DNA of 64,000 nt from Phocaeicola salanitronis DSM 18170 (GCF_000190575.1 NC_015164.1:3930001-3994000), one strand, 5' to 3'. Positions 18,429 to 27,840 are shown, numbered from the stretch's first letter. Notes: generated by a model not told the origin, from the letters alone. Numbers and translations are program-made.

Positions 18429-19295
18429 TTATCTTTTATATTTACTTCGGTATTCGGCTGGCGAGATGCCGTATTCTTTCTTGAAACAGCGGTTGAAGTA
18501 GGGGATGTCGGCAAAGCCTACCGCATAAGCAATTTCGGATATGTTTTGGTCGGTGCGGTTGAGCAATGTAACCGCCATTTGCAGGCGGAAACGGTTGAGG
18601 TATACCGTAAAAGGCTCGTTGACTGACTTTTTGAAGAAAAGGCAAAAAGCGTTTTTGTTCATGGCAATGTGGTCTGCCACTTCGCCCAGCGTGATTTTCC
18701 GATGGTAGTTTTCGATGATGTATTTGTAGACGGCCTGCAGGCGTTGTTTGTTTTTATGAATGGGTATGCCGTTGAATGCATGATGGCCGATGTATCTGCT
18801 GTTGCCGGAACAGGATGCGAGCATGAGGATTTGCAAAAAACCAATGAGCCGTTGTTGTTCATTGTAGTTTTCGAACTCCAGCAGGATGTGACGTATTTCT
18901 TCCGCTCCTTCCCCTTGTACCGACAAGCATTGTTTCAGGTTGGTATAGAACGAAGCGGTTTCTTGAAATTCTTTGGCAAAGCGGGAAAGGCGGTCAAGAA
19001 AAGCTTGCGGAAACTGGATGAATGCTTCTTCTATCCTTTCGTCTGCCGGACACGCCAGTTTGTCGTATATCCAGCAATGGGGGATGTTGGCAGGTATGAT
19101 GATGATGTCACCTTCCCGAAAGTTTTCGATGAAATCGTCCGTAATGCGTTGTCCTCCGCCTTTGATGACGAATCCGATTTCCAGTTCCGGATGCTGGTGA
19201 TAGCCTATCGCGCTTTTGTACCACGATGTACAACGGCGGTAGAAGAATGAGTTTTCTGTATTTTGCGCTACTTGTTCGTAAATGACATTGTTCAT
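18429..19295 (-). CDS. AraC-family transcriptional regulator
   Basis: 288 aa. An N-terminal cupin-like sensor (HQHPELEIGFVIKGGG, then DIIIIPANIPHCW) is followed by a C-terminal pair of helix-turn-helix units (KITLGEVADHIAMNKNAF and ISEIAYAVGFADIPYFNRCF, ending KEYGISPAEYRSKYK). The cupin arm suggests binding of a small molecule, often a sugar. A good ribosome binding site (GGGAG) precedes the ATG. It is likely to regulate the metallo-hydrolase gene behind it. Confidence 0.9.
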   Translation of the reverse strand: MNNVIYEQVAQNTENSFFYRRCTSWYKSAIGYHQHPELEIGFVIKGGGQRITDDFIENFREGDIIIIPANIPHCWIYDKLACPADERIEEAFIQFPQAFLDRLSRFAKEFQETASFYTNLKQCLSVQGEGAEEIRHILLEFENYNEQQRLIGFLQILMLASCSGNSRYIGHHAFNGIPIHKNKQRLQAVYKYIIENYHRKITLGEVADHIAMNKNAFCLFFKKSVNEPFTVYLNRFRLQMAVTLLNRTDQNISEIAYAVGFADIPYFNRCFKKEYGISPAEYRSKYKR

Positions 19296-19433
19296 GGTTT
19301 TCTCCCGTTAGCTTTGCGAATATATACAATATTATGGGCAGGTGTATGCTAAAGGGGGGAAAATTTAGATACTTTTGTGAATATACGACAATAGTGCGTG
19401 TGTTTTGTTCAATTTTTTTGTAAAAATATCCAT

Positions 19434-19441
19434 TACCTTTG
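19434..19441 (+). promoter_or_regulatory. -7 element of a candidate small RNA
   Basis: TACCTTTG on the plus strand fits the Bacteroidetes -7 element, though no TTG lies at the ideal 20-nt spacing upstream (TTTG motifs are 13 and 26 nt away). The only transcribable unit behind it is the stem-loop with T-run ending at about 19511. Confidence 0.35.
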
Positions 19442-19447
19442 CTATCA

Positions 19448-19511
19448 TAAATTAATAGTTAAGGTTACGTTGTCGGCCGGGATGTAGAGAGTACATGTAC
19501 CGGCCGTTTTT
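19448..19511 (+). ncRNA. Candidate small RNA ending in a strong terminator
   Basis: A possible transcript of about 64 nt. Its 3' half is a hairpin with arms CGGCCGG (19474-19480) and CCGGCCG (19500-19506) and an inner ATGTA/TACAT stem, followed by five T. No plus-strand gene lies upstream (the AraC gene is on the other strand), so the terminator must serve an independent short transcript. The evidence is the -7 element plus the terminator only; expression is not shown. Confidence 0.4.
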
Positions 19512-19530
19512 ATTGCGTGGCTATAAACGG

Positions 19531-19566
19531 AAAAAAGCGATTGCACAATGGTGTAACCGCTTTTTT
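19531..19566. terminator. Bidirectional hairpin terminator
   Basis: AAAAAAGCG pairs with CGCTTTTTT, and GCAC with GTGT inside, giving a stem flanked by A6 on one side and T6 on the other. It can end transcripts from both strands. On the minus strand it lies downstream of the small-ORF cluster at 19652-19880. Confidence 0.75.
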
Positions 19567-19651
19567 GATTATTTACAAAAAGCCTTTCGGCATTTATCAG
19601 ATTCTTTACTAAAAGCTACTGCTTTTTGGGCTTTAGCTTACTTTTTGTTGT

Positions 19652-19744
19652 TTACTTGCTGAGTCTGTCGTTCAGCATTACATAACCCCAGATCATCGGA
19701 TCTGCATTGGCAATCTTGTGAAAAATGTTTTTTACCTTTTTCAT
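19652..19744 (-). CDS. 30-aa small protein, unrecognised
   Basis: Starts ATG, preceded by GAAAGGATAACATT (an AGGA-type ribosome site 7 nt upstream). The product begins MKKVKNIFHKIANADP and ends MLNDRLSK. It has a basic amphipathic first half and a hydrophobic centre (MIWGYVML). It is too ordered in composition and signals to be dismissed as noise. It is followed by the bidirectional terminator at 19531-19566. Family and function are not recognised. Confidence 0.5.
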   Translation of the reverse strand: MKKVKNIFHKIANADPMIWGYVMLNDRLSK

Positions 19745-19812
19745 AATGTTATCCTTTCTTTTTTAGTTAATAATACCTGAAAACTTAAATCTAACTTTTG
19801 TTTAACTTTCAA
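19741..19812 (-). CDS. Possible 23-aa ORF overlapping the 30-aa ORF
   Basis: TTG start after an AAAGGATAAC ribosome-site-like sequence. Its TGA stop overlaps the ATG of the next ORF (ATGA), the classical arrangement for translational coupling. The product begins MKVKQKLDLS. The unusual start codon makes this tentative; it could be a regulatory upstream ORF. Confidence 0.25.
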   Translation of the reverse strand: MKVKQKLDLSFQVLLTKKERITL

Positions 19813-19823
19813 TATTGGTTTTG

Positions 19824-19880
19824 TTATCCTTTAAATCTCCGGCGAACCTCACGGCTGGCCTTTGATGTTTTTCTTTTCAA
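19824..19880 (-). CDS. Possible 18-aa basic ORF at the head of the small-ORF cluster
   Basis: A TTG-started frame of 18 codons with ten Lys/Arg residues (begins MKRKTSKASR). Its last codons overlap the AAAGGATAAC of the next ORF. A -7-like TATATTTG lies upstream at 19947-19954 on the minus strand. Tentative; the stretch may be only a structured leader. Confidence 0.2.
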   Translation of the reverse strand: MKRKTSKASREVRRRFKG

Positions 19881-19946
19881 TCTTTTTTTACCTTAAATCT
19901 TATAGTTTAGTTAAGTTCTAGAACTTGTTGTTCTTTAATTACACTG

Positions 19947-19954
19947 CAAATATA
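19947..19954 (-). promoter_or_regulatory. -7 element upstream of the small-ORF cluster
   Basis: TATATTTG on the minus strand matches TAnnTTTG exactly. A TTTG lies 15 nt upstream rather than the usual 20. It would give a leader of roughly 195 nt before the 30-aa ORF, containing the two TTG-started frames. Confidence 0.4.
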
Positions 19955-20131
19955 CTGCCTTTTTGCTTTCAAAATATGTTTTATAGCATATATTTTGGCT
20001 TTTCCCTTGTTTTATTGACCTAAGTCAAAAAATGCGGAAGTATTTGAGGGCTTTATCGTAGAAGAGGGGATATTTTGTCAGTCAGGGGCTGACAAATGGG
20101 CAGGATGTATGGATATTCCGCCATATTGGCA

Positions 20132-21031
20132 TTATTGGGCGGTATGTTGGCTGATAAAGTTCAGGATTTCTTCTTTTTGGTCGGGATGAAACCATGTGAT
20201 GTCGGTGTCTCGCTTGAACCACGTCATTTGTTTGCGTGAGTAGATGCGGGAGTTTTGCTTGATTTTTTCGATGGCGAAAGGAAGGTCCCATTCTCCGTCA
20301 AAGTATTTGAAGAGTTCTTTATAGCCTACGGTGTTCAGTGAATTGAGATGCCGGAAGGGGTAAACCTTGCGGGCTTCTTCCAATAATCCTTCTTCCATCA
20401 TCTGGTCTACCCGAAGGTTGATGCGGGCATATAGTTCTTCTCGTTCGCGCTTCAATCCGATTTTCAGGAGGTGAAAAGGGCGTTGTTTTTGTGTGCGGGT
20501 TCGGAAAGAAGTATAGGTCTTTCCCGTCATATAGCAGATTTCGAGGGCATGGATAACCCGTTTGGGGTTCTTCAAGTCAACGGTCTGATAATATTCCGGA
20601 TCCAGAAGCTTCAGTTCGCTGCAGAGGCGTTCCAACCCTTCTTGTTCATATCTTTCCATCATCAGCCGGCGTGTTTCGGCATCTACCGTGGGGATATCGT
20701 CAATGCCTTTGCATACGGCATCGACGTACATCATCGAGCCTCCGGTCAGCACCACCACATCGTGTGCTTTAAAAAGTTCGTCCAGCTTTTTGAGTGCGTC
20801 TGCCTCGTATTGTGCTGCGCTGTAATAATCGGTGAGTTGTAATGTGCCTACAAAATAATGGGGAACCCGTGCCAGTTGGCTGGGAGTAGGAGCTGCCGTA
20901 CCTATTTTCAAATCGGCATAAAGCTGGCGGGAATCCGCCGAGAGGATGGAAGTGTGGTAGGTTTCGGCGATGGACAGGCTTAATTCGGTTTTGCCTACGC
21001 CTGTAGCGCCAATGAGGACGATGAGGGTCAT
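20132..21031 (-). CDS. miaA: tRNA dimethylallyltransferase
   Basis: 299 aa, typical length. It transfers a dimethylallyl group from DMAPP to N6 of A37 in tRNAs reading UNN codons. It has the P-loop [12 protein letters not shown] (about residues 6-17), [16 protein letters not shown], the catalytic-site [15 protein letters not shown], and the C-terminal [14 protein letters not shown] that clamps the anticodon stem. It is downstream of the lpx cluster on the same strand, separated from the previous gene by a repeat-rich 90-nt gap. Confidence 0.96.
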   Translation of the reverse strand: MTLIVLIGATGVGKTELSLSIAETYHTSILSADSRQLYADLKIGTAAPTPSQLARVPHYFVGTLQLTDYYSAAQYEADALKKLDELFKAHDVVVLTGGSMMYVDAVCKGIDDIPTVDAETRRLMMERYEQEGLERLCSELKLLDPEYYQTVDLKNPKRVIHALEICYMTGKTYTSFRTRTQKQRPFHLLKIGLKREREELYARINLRVDQMMEEGLLEEARKVYPFRHLNSLNTVGYKELFKYFDGEWDLPFAIEKIKQNSRIYSRKQMTWFKRDTDITWFHPDQKEEILNFISQHTAQ

Positions 21032-21034
21032 AAA

Positions 21035-21116
21035 AATGAAGAATTAAAGAATGAAGAATGAAGAATGAGTAAGGTGTTCAACCGATTCTTCATTCTTATT
21101 TCTTCATTCTTCATTA
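21035..21116. repeat. Intergenic inverted repeat with 7-bp micro-tandem arms
   Basis: The left arm is a run of AATGAAG-type heptamers (21035-21073) and the right arm (21083-21116) is its imperfect reverse complement. It fills the gap between miaA and the gene upstream of it. Several other gaps in the window hold inverted repeats of the same design but different sequence. Confidence 0.7.
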
Positions 21117-21121
21117 AAAAA

Positions 21122-21679
21122 TTAGTATTTATCTTCGTCATACGGATTTCCTCCGCTCCCAATGTCGTATCCGTCGGGGTCGAAGTCGTCCATATCGTAT
21201 TCCTGGTCTCCGTAGAAGTTCTCGTCTAAGTCCAGTGATGAATCCATTTTCTTCATTTGCTCGTCGAAGTCGATGACTTGTTGGGGCGGATTTCCTTCTT
21301 TCCGTGAGCAAGTGGCATGTTGGAGGTCTTTCCCGGTGATGATTTCCGACAGTTCGATGAAGAATACGCGTTCAGCCAAGGGGTCGAATACATAGAGCAG
21401 CTTTTGCTTTTCATCTTCCAGCAGTTCACTCAGGCGGGTATCTTTCATGACGAATGTATCTTCTTCCGAGCTTCCTGCTCCCATATCTTCCAGCGTGATT
21501 TCAATTTCTTTTTCCCAGTCATCGTCGCAGATGAAGAAAGAAGTCATCTGGTCATCCTTATAGCCTGTACATTTCAGGATAGCTTCATGCAAGTCGTAGA
21601 ATGAAGCATCCGAATCGATTTTGATTTCTCTTATGAAATCATCCACTTCGTCTGATATGATTCTAAATTTGTATACCAT
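21122..21679 (-). CDS. pRiA4b ORF-3-like (IS1096 passenger TnpR-like) acidic protein
   Basis: 185 aa. It begins MVYKFRIISDEVDDFIREI, followed by DLHEAILKCTGY, FFICDDDWEKEIEI and LLYVFDPLAERVFFIEL, which is the plasmid pRiA4b ORF-3-like pattern. The last ~55 residues are a highly acidic tail (many Asp/Glu/Gly/Tyr). Despite the family name it sits stably between lpxA and miaA with no transposon signs. Function is unknown; a nucleic-acid-mimic or adaptor role would be a guess. Confidence 0.75.
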   Translation of the reverse strand: MVYKFRIISDEVDDFIREIKIDSDASFYDLHEAILKCTGYKDDQMTSFFICDDDWEKEIEITLEDMGAGSSEEDTFVMKDTRLSELLEDEKQKLLYVFDPLAERVFFIELSEIITGKDLQHATCSRKEGNPPQQVIDFDEQMKKMDSSLDLDENFYGDQEYDMDDFDPDGYDIGSGGNPYDEDKY

Positions 21680-21726
21680 AATCTTTCGTTAAACTTGAAT
21701 TGATGCGGTAAAGGTACAAAAATTTT

Positions 21727-22494
21727 TTATCGGATGATGCCTCTTTCCGAATTTTCGATAAAAGAAACGATGTATTCGATTTCGGGACTCATCGGTATTT
21801 CTTCTCTTACTTGTTGCAGGGCATCGGTCACGTTCTTTCCGTTATTGTAGATGATGCGGTAGGCGTTGTGGATATTCTCTATCAGTTCGTTCGAGAATCC
21901 GCGCCGGCGCAGGCCTACAATGTTGATGCCGCTATAGGCAATGGGTTCGCGCCCTGCGATAATATAAGGAGGGATGTCTTTGCTGAACCGGCATCCGCCT
22001 TGTATCATGACGTATCCTCCCACCCGGCAGAACTGGTGCATCAGTACGTTGGCGCTTACAATGGCGTTGTCGTCGATGATGACTTCACCTGCCATTTTCG
22101 TGGAGTTTCCGATGATGCATCCGCTTCCGACATGGGTGTCGTGTGCCACATGTACGCCTTCCATGAGGAGGTTGTTGTTTCCTACGATGGTTTTCCCTTT
22201 GGCTGCGGTGCCCCGGTTGATAGTCACATTCTCGCGTATGGTGTTGTTGTCGCCTATTTCGGCTGTGGTCTCTTCTCCCCGGAACTTCAGGTCTTGCGGA
22301 ATGGCTCCGATGACGGCTCCCGGAAAGATACGGTTGTTGTTGCCTATGCGTGAACCGTATAAGATGTTCGCATTAGGCATAATGGTATTGTTGTCGCCAA
22401 TGACCACGTTCTTGTCGATGAATACAAAGGGACCGATTTCGACGTTTTCCCCTATGATTGCTTCCGGATGTACGTATGCTAATGGACTTATCAT
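21727..22494 (-). CDS. lpxA: UDP-N-acetylglucosamine O-acyltransferase
   Basis: 255 aa. First step of lipid A synthesis: acylation of UDP-GlcNAc at the 3-OH. The N-terminal two thirds are left-handed beta-helix hexapeptide repeats (for example ENVEIGPFVFIDKNVVIGDNN). The catalytic His lies in HVAHDTHVGSG, and the C-terminal part is helical. It starts 1 nt after the lpxC-fabZ stop, so it is translationally coupled to that gene. Confidence 0.96.
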   Translation of the reverse strand: MISPLAYVHPEAIIGENVEIGPFVFIDKNVVIGDNNTIMPNANILYGSRIGNNNRIFPGAVIGAIPQDLKFRGEETTAEIGDNNTIRENVTINRGTAAKGKTIVGNNNLLMEGVHVAHDTHVGSGCIIGNSTKMAGEVIIDDNAIVSANVLMHQFCRVGGYVMIQGGCRFSKDIPPYIIAGREPIAYSGINIVGLRRRGFSNELIENIHNAYRIIYNNGKNVTDALQQVREEIPMSPEIEYIVSFIENSERGIIR

Positions 22495-22495
22495 T

Positions 22496-23881
22496 TTATT
22501 TGTTTTTTACTATTTGTGCCATAAATTCAGCTTCGCAAACGATTTTTTCTCCTACGAAGATGTATCCTTTCATCGTAGAGATGCCGCGGCGAATCGGTGC
22601 CATCAGTTCTACACGGAACACGAGTGTATCGCCGGGCACTACTTTTTGGCGGAATTTTACATTGTCTATTTTCAAGAAGTAAGTAGAATATCTTTCAGGT
22701 TCGGCCAATGAGTTAAGCACCAGCAGGCCTCCTACCTGTGCCATGGCTTCTACCTGAAGAACGCCCGGCATGACCGGTTCTTGCGGGAAATGCCCTTGGA
22801 AGAACGGTTCGTTCGAAGTGACGTTCTTTACGCCCACGATGTAATTTGCTCCGATGGCGATGACTTTGTCTACCAGTTGGAACGGGTAACGGTGGGGAAG
22901 GAGTTCGCGGATGCGGTTCACGTCCATTAAAGGAGGTTCGTTGCAATTATAAATAGGAGCCTGAATCTCGTGCAGGCGGATTTCCTTACGCAACTGGCGG
23001 GCGAATTTATTGTTGATGGTATGTCCCGGGCGGGTGGCGATGATGCGTCCTTTGATGGGTTTCCCAATCAGGGCAAGGTCGCCGATGATGTCAAGCAGCT
23101 TGTGGCGTGCCGGTTCGTTGGACCATACCAAAGGAATGTGGTTGATGTATCCCAGGTGGCTGGCATCCATGTGCGGGACTCCCATTACATCGGCAAGCTT
23201 GTCGAAGTTTTCCTGCGTCATCTGTTTCTCGTAGATGACGATGGCATTGTCCAAATCTCCTCCCTTGATAAGCCCGGCATTCAGCAGAGGTTCGATTTCC
23301 CTCACGAATACGAAGGTGCGTGCCGATGCGATTTCGGTAGGGAATTCATCCATGTTCTCCAATGTGGCGTATTGGTTGGTCAGAATCTTGGAATCGTAAG
23401 AGATTAATACGTTTAAGCTGAATTTATCATCCGGCAAGACGATGATGGAAGACCCTGTTTCTTCATCGCGCACTTCGATTTTCGATTTGATGATGTAATA
23501 ATCTTTCGGAGCGGTTTGTTCCTCAATGCCTACCCGCTGGATGCATTCTACGTATGCTTTCGAGCTTCCGTCTAAAATCGGAAGTTCGGGACCGTTTACC
23601 TGAATCAGGCAATTATCGATACCGGCTGCATAGAGGGCAGCCATGGCGTGCTCTACGGTACTTACTTTTACCCCGTTCTTAGCCAAAACAGTACCCCGTG
23701 TGGTGTCTACCACATTATCCGCTATGGCATCGATGATGGGCTGGTCGTCCAGGTCGATGCGTTGGATTTTATATCCGTGGTGTTCGGGGGCAGGATTGAA
23801 TGTCACGGTCAGCTTGACTCCGGTATGGAGTCCCTTGCCGTTCAGTGTAAAACTGCCTTTTAGTGTTTTTTGTTTTAACAT
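22496..23881 (-). CDS. lpxC-fabZ: Bifunctional UDP-3-O-acyl-GlcNAc deacetylase / 3-hydroxyacyl-ACP dehydratase
   Basis: 461 aa, the fused form known in Bacteroidetes. Residues 1 to about 300 are LpxC: GKGLHTG near the start, VEHAMAALYA with the first zinc His, and HKLLDIIGDLALIG with the second His and the Asp. From about 310 is FabZ: LLPHRYPFQLVD, the catalytic GHFPQEPVMPG and EAMAQ. The fusion joins the committed step of lipid A synthesis to the dehydratase that drains the same hydroxyacyl-ACP pool. It lies 5 nt after lpxD. Confidence 0.97.
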   Translation of the reverse strand: MLKQKTLKGSFTLNGKGLHTGVKLTVTFNPAPEHHGYKIQRIDLDDQPIIDAIADNVVDTTRGTVLAKNGVKVSTVEHAMAALYAAGIDNCLIQVNGPELPILDGSSKAYVECIQRVGIEEQTAPKDYYIIKSKIEVRDEETGSSIIVLPDDKFSLNVLISYDSKILTNQYATLENMDEFPTEIASARTFVFVREIEPLLNAGLIKGGDLDNAIVIYEKQMTQENFDKLADVMGVPHMDASHLGYINHIPLVWSNEPARHKLLDIIGDLALIGKPIKGRIIATRPGHTINNKFARQLRKEIRLHEIQAPIYNCNEPPLMDVNRIRELLPHRYPFQLVDKVIAIGANYIVGVKNVTSNEPFFQGHFPQEPVMPGVLQVEAMAQVGGLLVLNSLAEPERYSTYFLKIDNVKFRQKVVPGDTLVFRVELMAPIRRGISTMKGYIFVGEKIVCEAEFMAQIVKNK

Positions 23882-23886
23882 GGGTT

Positions 23887-24927
23887 TTATTTATTAAGTT
23901 GTTTCTTTAATTCTTCCAGTTCCTTCTGCATGCGTCTCATGTCTTCGTACATATCGGGCAGCTTCTTGTATATGACCGCCGAGCGCGCAAAAAGCTTCGG
24001 GTCGATGGCGGGATATCCCATCAGGGTGCTGCCCGACTTGGTATTGCCCGGTATGCCCGATTGGGCTCCGATAGTCACGCGGTCGCCCACTTTGATATGT
24101 CCGGCTACACCTACTTGTCCGGCAAATACGCACCATTCGCCTATCTTGGCGGAACCTGCCACGCCTCCTTGCGAAGCCATCACCGTGTGGCTTCCTATCT
24201 CTACATTGTGGGCAATCTGAATCAGGTTGTCCAGCTTTACGCCCTTATGGATGATGGTGGCGCCCATCGTGGCACGGTCTACGCACGTATTGGCACCGAT
24301 TTCCACATTGTCCTCAATAACGACGATACCGATTTGGGGAATCTTGTCATAGCCTTCGGCGGAGGGGGCAAACCCGAATCCGTCCGCACCGATGACACAT
24401 CCGGCATGCAGGATGCAATTATTCCCTATGCGGCAATCCTGGTAAATGGTGACATGGGGATATAGCGTGGTGTTGGAGCCGATTTTAACATGGCTTCCTA
24501 CGGTGACATGCGGATGGATGCAGGCGTTGTCGCCTATTTCTGCGCCTGCTTCGATGCAGGCAAAGGGGCCGATATAGACATCTTTTCCGATTTTGGCGGT
24601 TGGAGCAATGGATGCCAGCGGGTCGATGCCCGTCTTTTTCGGCTTGTTTTGTTCGTATAAAGTCAGGAGTTGAGCCAGGCTTTCGTATGCGTTGTCTACT
24701 TTAATCAAGGTGGCACTGACCGGTTGTTCCGGTTCGAAATCTTTATTGACCAATACAATCGTTGATTGGGTCGTATATATATAATGTGTATATTTCGGGT
24801 TTGAAAGGAAAGAAATGGCACCCGGTACGCCTTCTTCTATCTTTGCGAATGTGTGTACGGTAGCATGCTCGTTCCCTACTATTTCTCCGTGGATATATTC
24901 CGCAATTTGTTTGGCTGAAAACTCCAT
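23887..24927 (-). CDS. lpxD: UDP-3-O-(3-hydroxyacyl)glucosamine N-acyltransferase
   Basis: 346 aa. N-terminal uridine-binding domain (to about residue 100), then left-handed beta-helix repeats with the catalytic HNVEIG segment, then a C-terminal coiled helix ([17 protein letters not shown]). It is the third acyl-transfer step in lipid A synthesis. First gene of the lpxD-lpxC/fabZ-lpxA run. Confidence 0.96.
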   Translation of the reverse strand: MEFSAKQIAEYIHGEIVGNEHATVHTFAKIEEGVPGAISFLSNPKYTHYIYTTQSTIVLVNKDFEPEQPVSATLIKVDNAYESLAQLLTLYEQNKPKKTGIDPLASIAPTAKIGKDVYIGPFACIEAGAEIGDNACIHPHVTVGSHVKIGSNTTLYPHVTIYQDCRIGNNCILHAGCVIGADGFGFAPSAEGYDKIPQIGIVVIEDNVEIGANTCVDRATMGATIIHKGVKLDNLIQIAHNVEIGSHTVMASQGGVAGSAKIGEWCVFAGQVGVAGHIKVGDRVTIGAQSGIPGNTKSGSTLMGYPAIDPKLFARSAVIYKKLPDMYEDMRRMQKELEELKKQLNK

Positions 24928-25188
24928 AACTTATCGTGTCTTTTTTGTTTTTCTATTAGTGTCTTTAGTACGCTCCTTGTTTAATTATGCAAATTACGTA
25001 TTTTTTTTTATATATCCGTGCAAAACGTCAATTATTTATCTTTTTAGTGGTCTAAAACACGTTAATCGATGTTTTTTTAACTTTAGCTCCCCCGGATGCA
25101 CATAGCTTCGTGGGGGAATGCAGATGCTTGCGCAGGGCGATGAAGCTATATCCATAGGAAGATGCAGGCAATATGGATTCCGTAAATT

Positions 25189-25223
25189 GCCTGCAGGGGC
25201 GTATGCGGCACGTCCCTGCAGGC
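25189..25223. repeat. Hairpin related to the GGGCGTATGC repeat family
   Basis: Arms of 14 nt with one mismatch (GCCTGCAGGGGCGT and ACGTCCCTGCAGGC) around ATGCGGC. The inner part GGGGCGTATGCGGCACG resembles the GGGCGTATGCnATACGCCC cassettes at 35950, 44498 and 44573. It sits in the 305-nt gap between pyrF and lpxD. The rest of that gap has a smaller ATAGCTTC/GAAGCTAT inverted repeat and no gene. Confidence 0.6.
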
Positions 25224-25232
25224 GGTTGGGGA

Positions 25233-26063
25233 TTATACGATACGGGCGGCTTTCAATTGTTCCGCCATTTGTTTCTGGACTTTTCCGGCTTCATCTTTAG
25301 CGGCCTGGGCAAAGTTCTCGCTCTTGTCGGCATAGATGATGGCACGGCTGGAGTTGACGATAAGTCCGCATTCGGGAGTCATGCCATAGCGGCACACTTC
25401 TTCCAGCGAGCCTCCTTGTGCGCCGATGCCCGGCACGAGCAGGAAATGGTTGGGCACGATGCGGCGGATATCCTCGAACATGCGTCCTTGGGTGGCACCT
25501 ACTACGTACATCATGTTCTGGTCGTTTGCCCATTCTTGTGACTTGCGCAAGACTTTTTCGAAAAGCCGTTCACCTTCCTTGTCCTCCGTCAGCTGGAAAT
25601 CGTGCGAACCTTTGTTCGAGGTCAGCGCCAGCAGGATGACCCATTTCCCTTCGTAGGAGAGGAAGGGCGTTACGCTGTCCTCGCCCATGTAGGGAGCCAC
25701 GGTCAGCGAGTCGATGTCAAGCTCTTCGAAGAAGGTGCGGGCATACATGGCGGAGGTGTTTCCGATATCCCCGCGTTTGGCATCGGCGATGATGAACTGG
25801 TCGGGATAGTTTTTCTTGATGTATTCCACGGTCTTTTCGAAAGCTATCCAGCCTTTTACGCCCATGCTTTCATAAAAAGCCAGGTTCGGCTTATAGGCGA
25901 TGCAATAAGGGGCGGTTGCGTCTATAATGGCTTTGTTGAATGCAAAGATAGGGTCTTCTTCCTTCAGCAGGTGTCCGGGGATTTTCTTGATGTCGGTATC
26001 CAGCCCTACACACAGGAAGGATTGTTTGCGCTTGATGTTTTCAAAGAGTTCTTGTTTGTTCAT
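25233..26063 (-). CDS. pyrF: Orotidine 5'-phosphate decarboxylase (type 2, long form)
   Basis: 276 aa. Last step of de novo UMP synthesis. The active-site Lys lies in [14 protein letters not shown], and the phosphate-binding end is [12 protein letters not shown] followed by NSSRAIIYA. The length fits the long bacterial subgroup rather than the ~230-aa E. coli type. It is the last gene of the purM-prfA-pyrF run, 18 nt after the DUF4153 gene. Confidence 0.96.
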   Translation of the reverse strand: MNKQELFENIKRKQSFLCVGLDTDIKKIPGHLLKEEDPIFAFNKAIIDATAPYCIAYKPNLAFYESMGVKGWIAFEKTVEYIKKNYPDQFIIADAKRGDIGNTSAMYARTFFEELDIDSLTVAPYMGEDSVTPFLSYEGKWVILLALTSNKGSHDFQLTEDKEGERLFEKVLRKSQEWANDQNMMYVVGATQGRMFEDIRRIVPNHFLLVPGIGAQGGSLEEVCRYGMTPECGLIVNSSRAIIYADKSENFAQAAKDEAGKVQKQMAEQLKAARIV

Positions 26064-26081
26064 ATTGGTCTGTTTTTGAAT

Positions 26082-27821
26082 TTATTTTTGATAAAAGAGA
26101 TATCCCTTGAAAGACAAGTGTGTATCTTCTATGTTTGTTTTGTTATAGTTTAAACTGAATCGGGTGAGCACGAAGCTCTTGTCGGGTGAATTGCACCGCA
26201 GGGCCGTAGGGGGCATCGCGGCGGTTTCGGGGAATGTGCCTCCGGAAGTATGCGCCTGCAGCTTCCAAATGGTATCCAAATCGAAATAGACGGTGTCTCC
26301 CGTAAGCTCGAGCGGTACAGGCAATGACCCGTTTTCCCACCATTTATCGGGCAGGGAACCGTCTGCCCCCGACATGTATTGGTCGATTTCTATCACCTGG
26401 TTATGCCCTTCGGGGATAGGGAGAGGCTCAGAAGGTTCGGTTTCTCCCTGGTAGGAGAAGTGGGGCGATTCGGCTTCGGGAAGCGAGTATAGCAAAATGT
26501 CTTGGTCTACCAGGTCGCTTATGCTTTCCCATCCGAACCAGTTCCGCATGTATCTCACTCGGTCGTTGATGTTCGCGGCATGGGCGTACGGGAGCGATGC
26601 GAGCCACTTCTCGTACCCTTCCCGGGATAAGGGGAGGGAAGAGATGCCCGATGCCTTTAACTCGTTTTCGATATCGGCATGAATCTTATTCCGGGTGATG
26701 CCGGCATAGTTTACCGGAAGCACGGAAGTCAGCAGGAATATCACGGAGAACGAGACCGGTATCCAGTTGATGCGCCTTGCCTTGTTGAGAATCAGCCCGA
26801 TGCAGACGATGTAGCACCAGGCGTTGAAGGTGATGAGGTAAAGGCGGTTGATGCTGATGCCGTAATCCTGGAACCGGCGCATGATGCTGACGGTCATCAG
26901 GACCAGCAAGGGCAATGCCACGAGCGGAAGCCCGTATGCAATACGTTTGTCCGTTTGCCTTTCTCTTCCGATGCGGGAGGGGTAGATGCCGAACTCAATC
27001 GCGATGCATCCGGCCATCATGAGGGTGACCAGCCAGGAGACCCAGCCCGTGGGTAGTTCCCAGGTAATGAGTATCTTGGCGGCGTAGATGTAAAGCACAA
27101 GGATATAGCCCATTTCCAAAGGCAGGAAAAGGTAGCGGATAATCCCGTTCAGGAATGGGCTGGCGTGAGGGGATTCGTTATGCTTTTCGCGTCCTTGCGG
27201 GAGCATTCCGAGGAATAAGAGCAAGGAGAGGAATACGTTGCATACGGTCACGATATAGCCGTAGGCCTTATGATTGACTTCGATGTTGAACAGGGCTTGC
27301 AGGGAATAGGCAAGCAGGCAGGTTCCGAGGCTCATGACGCTCCCGATGAGTATGGAGGTGATAAACGCTCCAAAGCTTGCGGAAGCGAAGTTCCAGTTAG
27401 GCATATCGTTCTTGGTGCGTGAGAAGGAAAGGAAAAAGACGGATATGCCGATGGCAAAGATTGCGGCTCCGTGCGCGATTCCGATTTCGGTCAGCGACTC
27501 GCCGGGCGAAAGGGAATACAGGAACAGGGCATCTGCTATCAATAGCCCGTGAGGGAGTACATGGGCTATGGCTTTGCGTACCGGATGCTCCATTTCCTCA
27601 CTCCAGAGATGAAGGGTGAGCGAAAGGAGCGTGCCTGCCGAGAGGTAATATCCGATGATGACAATCAGCTTGTTCTCTGTTTCATAATCTGTGGCGATTA
27701 GGTGAATCAGATAGACGCTCAGGGCAATGCCGAACAATACCGTGACGGGGAAACGTCTCAAAGTGGTTTGCAACGTTCCGGCAAGGATACTGGCTATTTG
27801 TTGATACCATGGCCTGTTCAT
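26082..27821 (-). CDS. DUF4153 integral membrane protein
   Basis: 579 aa. About a dozen hydrophobic spans fill the first ~390 residues, followed by a soluble C-terminal part of about 190 residues that begins near ENELKASGISSLPLSREGYEKW (quoted here as two adjoining blocks) and ends in a Tyr-rich strand. This matches DUF4153 proteins of Bacteroidales. Function is unknown. It lies between prfA and pyrF with gaps of 19 and 18 nt, so it is cotranscribed with them. Confidence 0.8.
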   Translation of the reverse strand: MNRPWYQQIASILAGTLQTTLRRFPVTVLFGIALSVYLIHLIATDYETENKLIVIIGYYLSAGTLLSLTLHLWSEEMEHPVRKAIAHVLPHGLLIADALFLYSLSPGESLTEIGIAHGAAIFAIGISVFFLSFSRTKNDMPNWNFASASFGAFITSILIGSVMSLGTCLLAYSLQALFNIEVNHKAYGYIVTVCNVFLSLLLFLGMLPQGREKHNESPHASPFLNGIIRYLFLPLEMGYILVLYIYAAKILITWELPTGWVSWLVTLMMAGCIAIEFGIYPSRIGRERQTDKRIAYGLPLVALPLLVLMTVSIMRRFQDYGISINRLYLITFNAWCYIVCIGLILNKARRINWIPVSFSVIFLLTSVLPVNYAGITRNKIHADIENELKASGISSLPLSREGYEKWLASLPYAHAANINDRVRYMRNWFGWESISDLVDQDILLYSLPEAESPHFSYQGETEPSEPLPIPEGHNQVIEIDQYMSGADGSLPDKWWENGSLPVPLELTGDTVYFDLDTIWKLQAHTSGGTFPETAAMPPTALRCNSPDKSFVLTRFSLNYNKTNIEDTHLSFKGYLFYQK

Positions 27822-27840
27822 GACGCTGGTCGGTTAAAGG

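Noticed and set aside
21122..21679. Insertion sequence remnant (because of the IS1096-passenger family name)
   Set aside because: No terminal inverted repeats or transposase; the gene is intact within a conserved lpx-miaA context.
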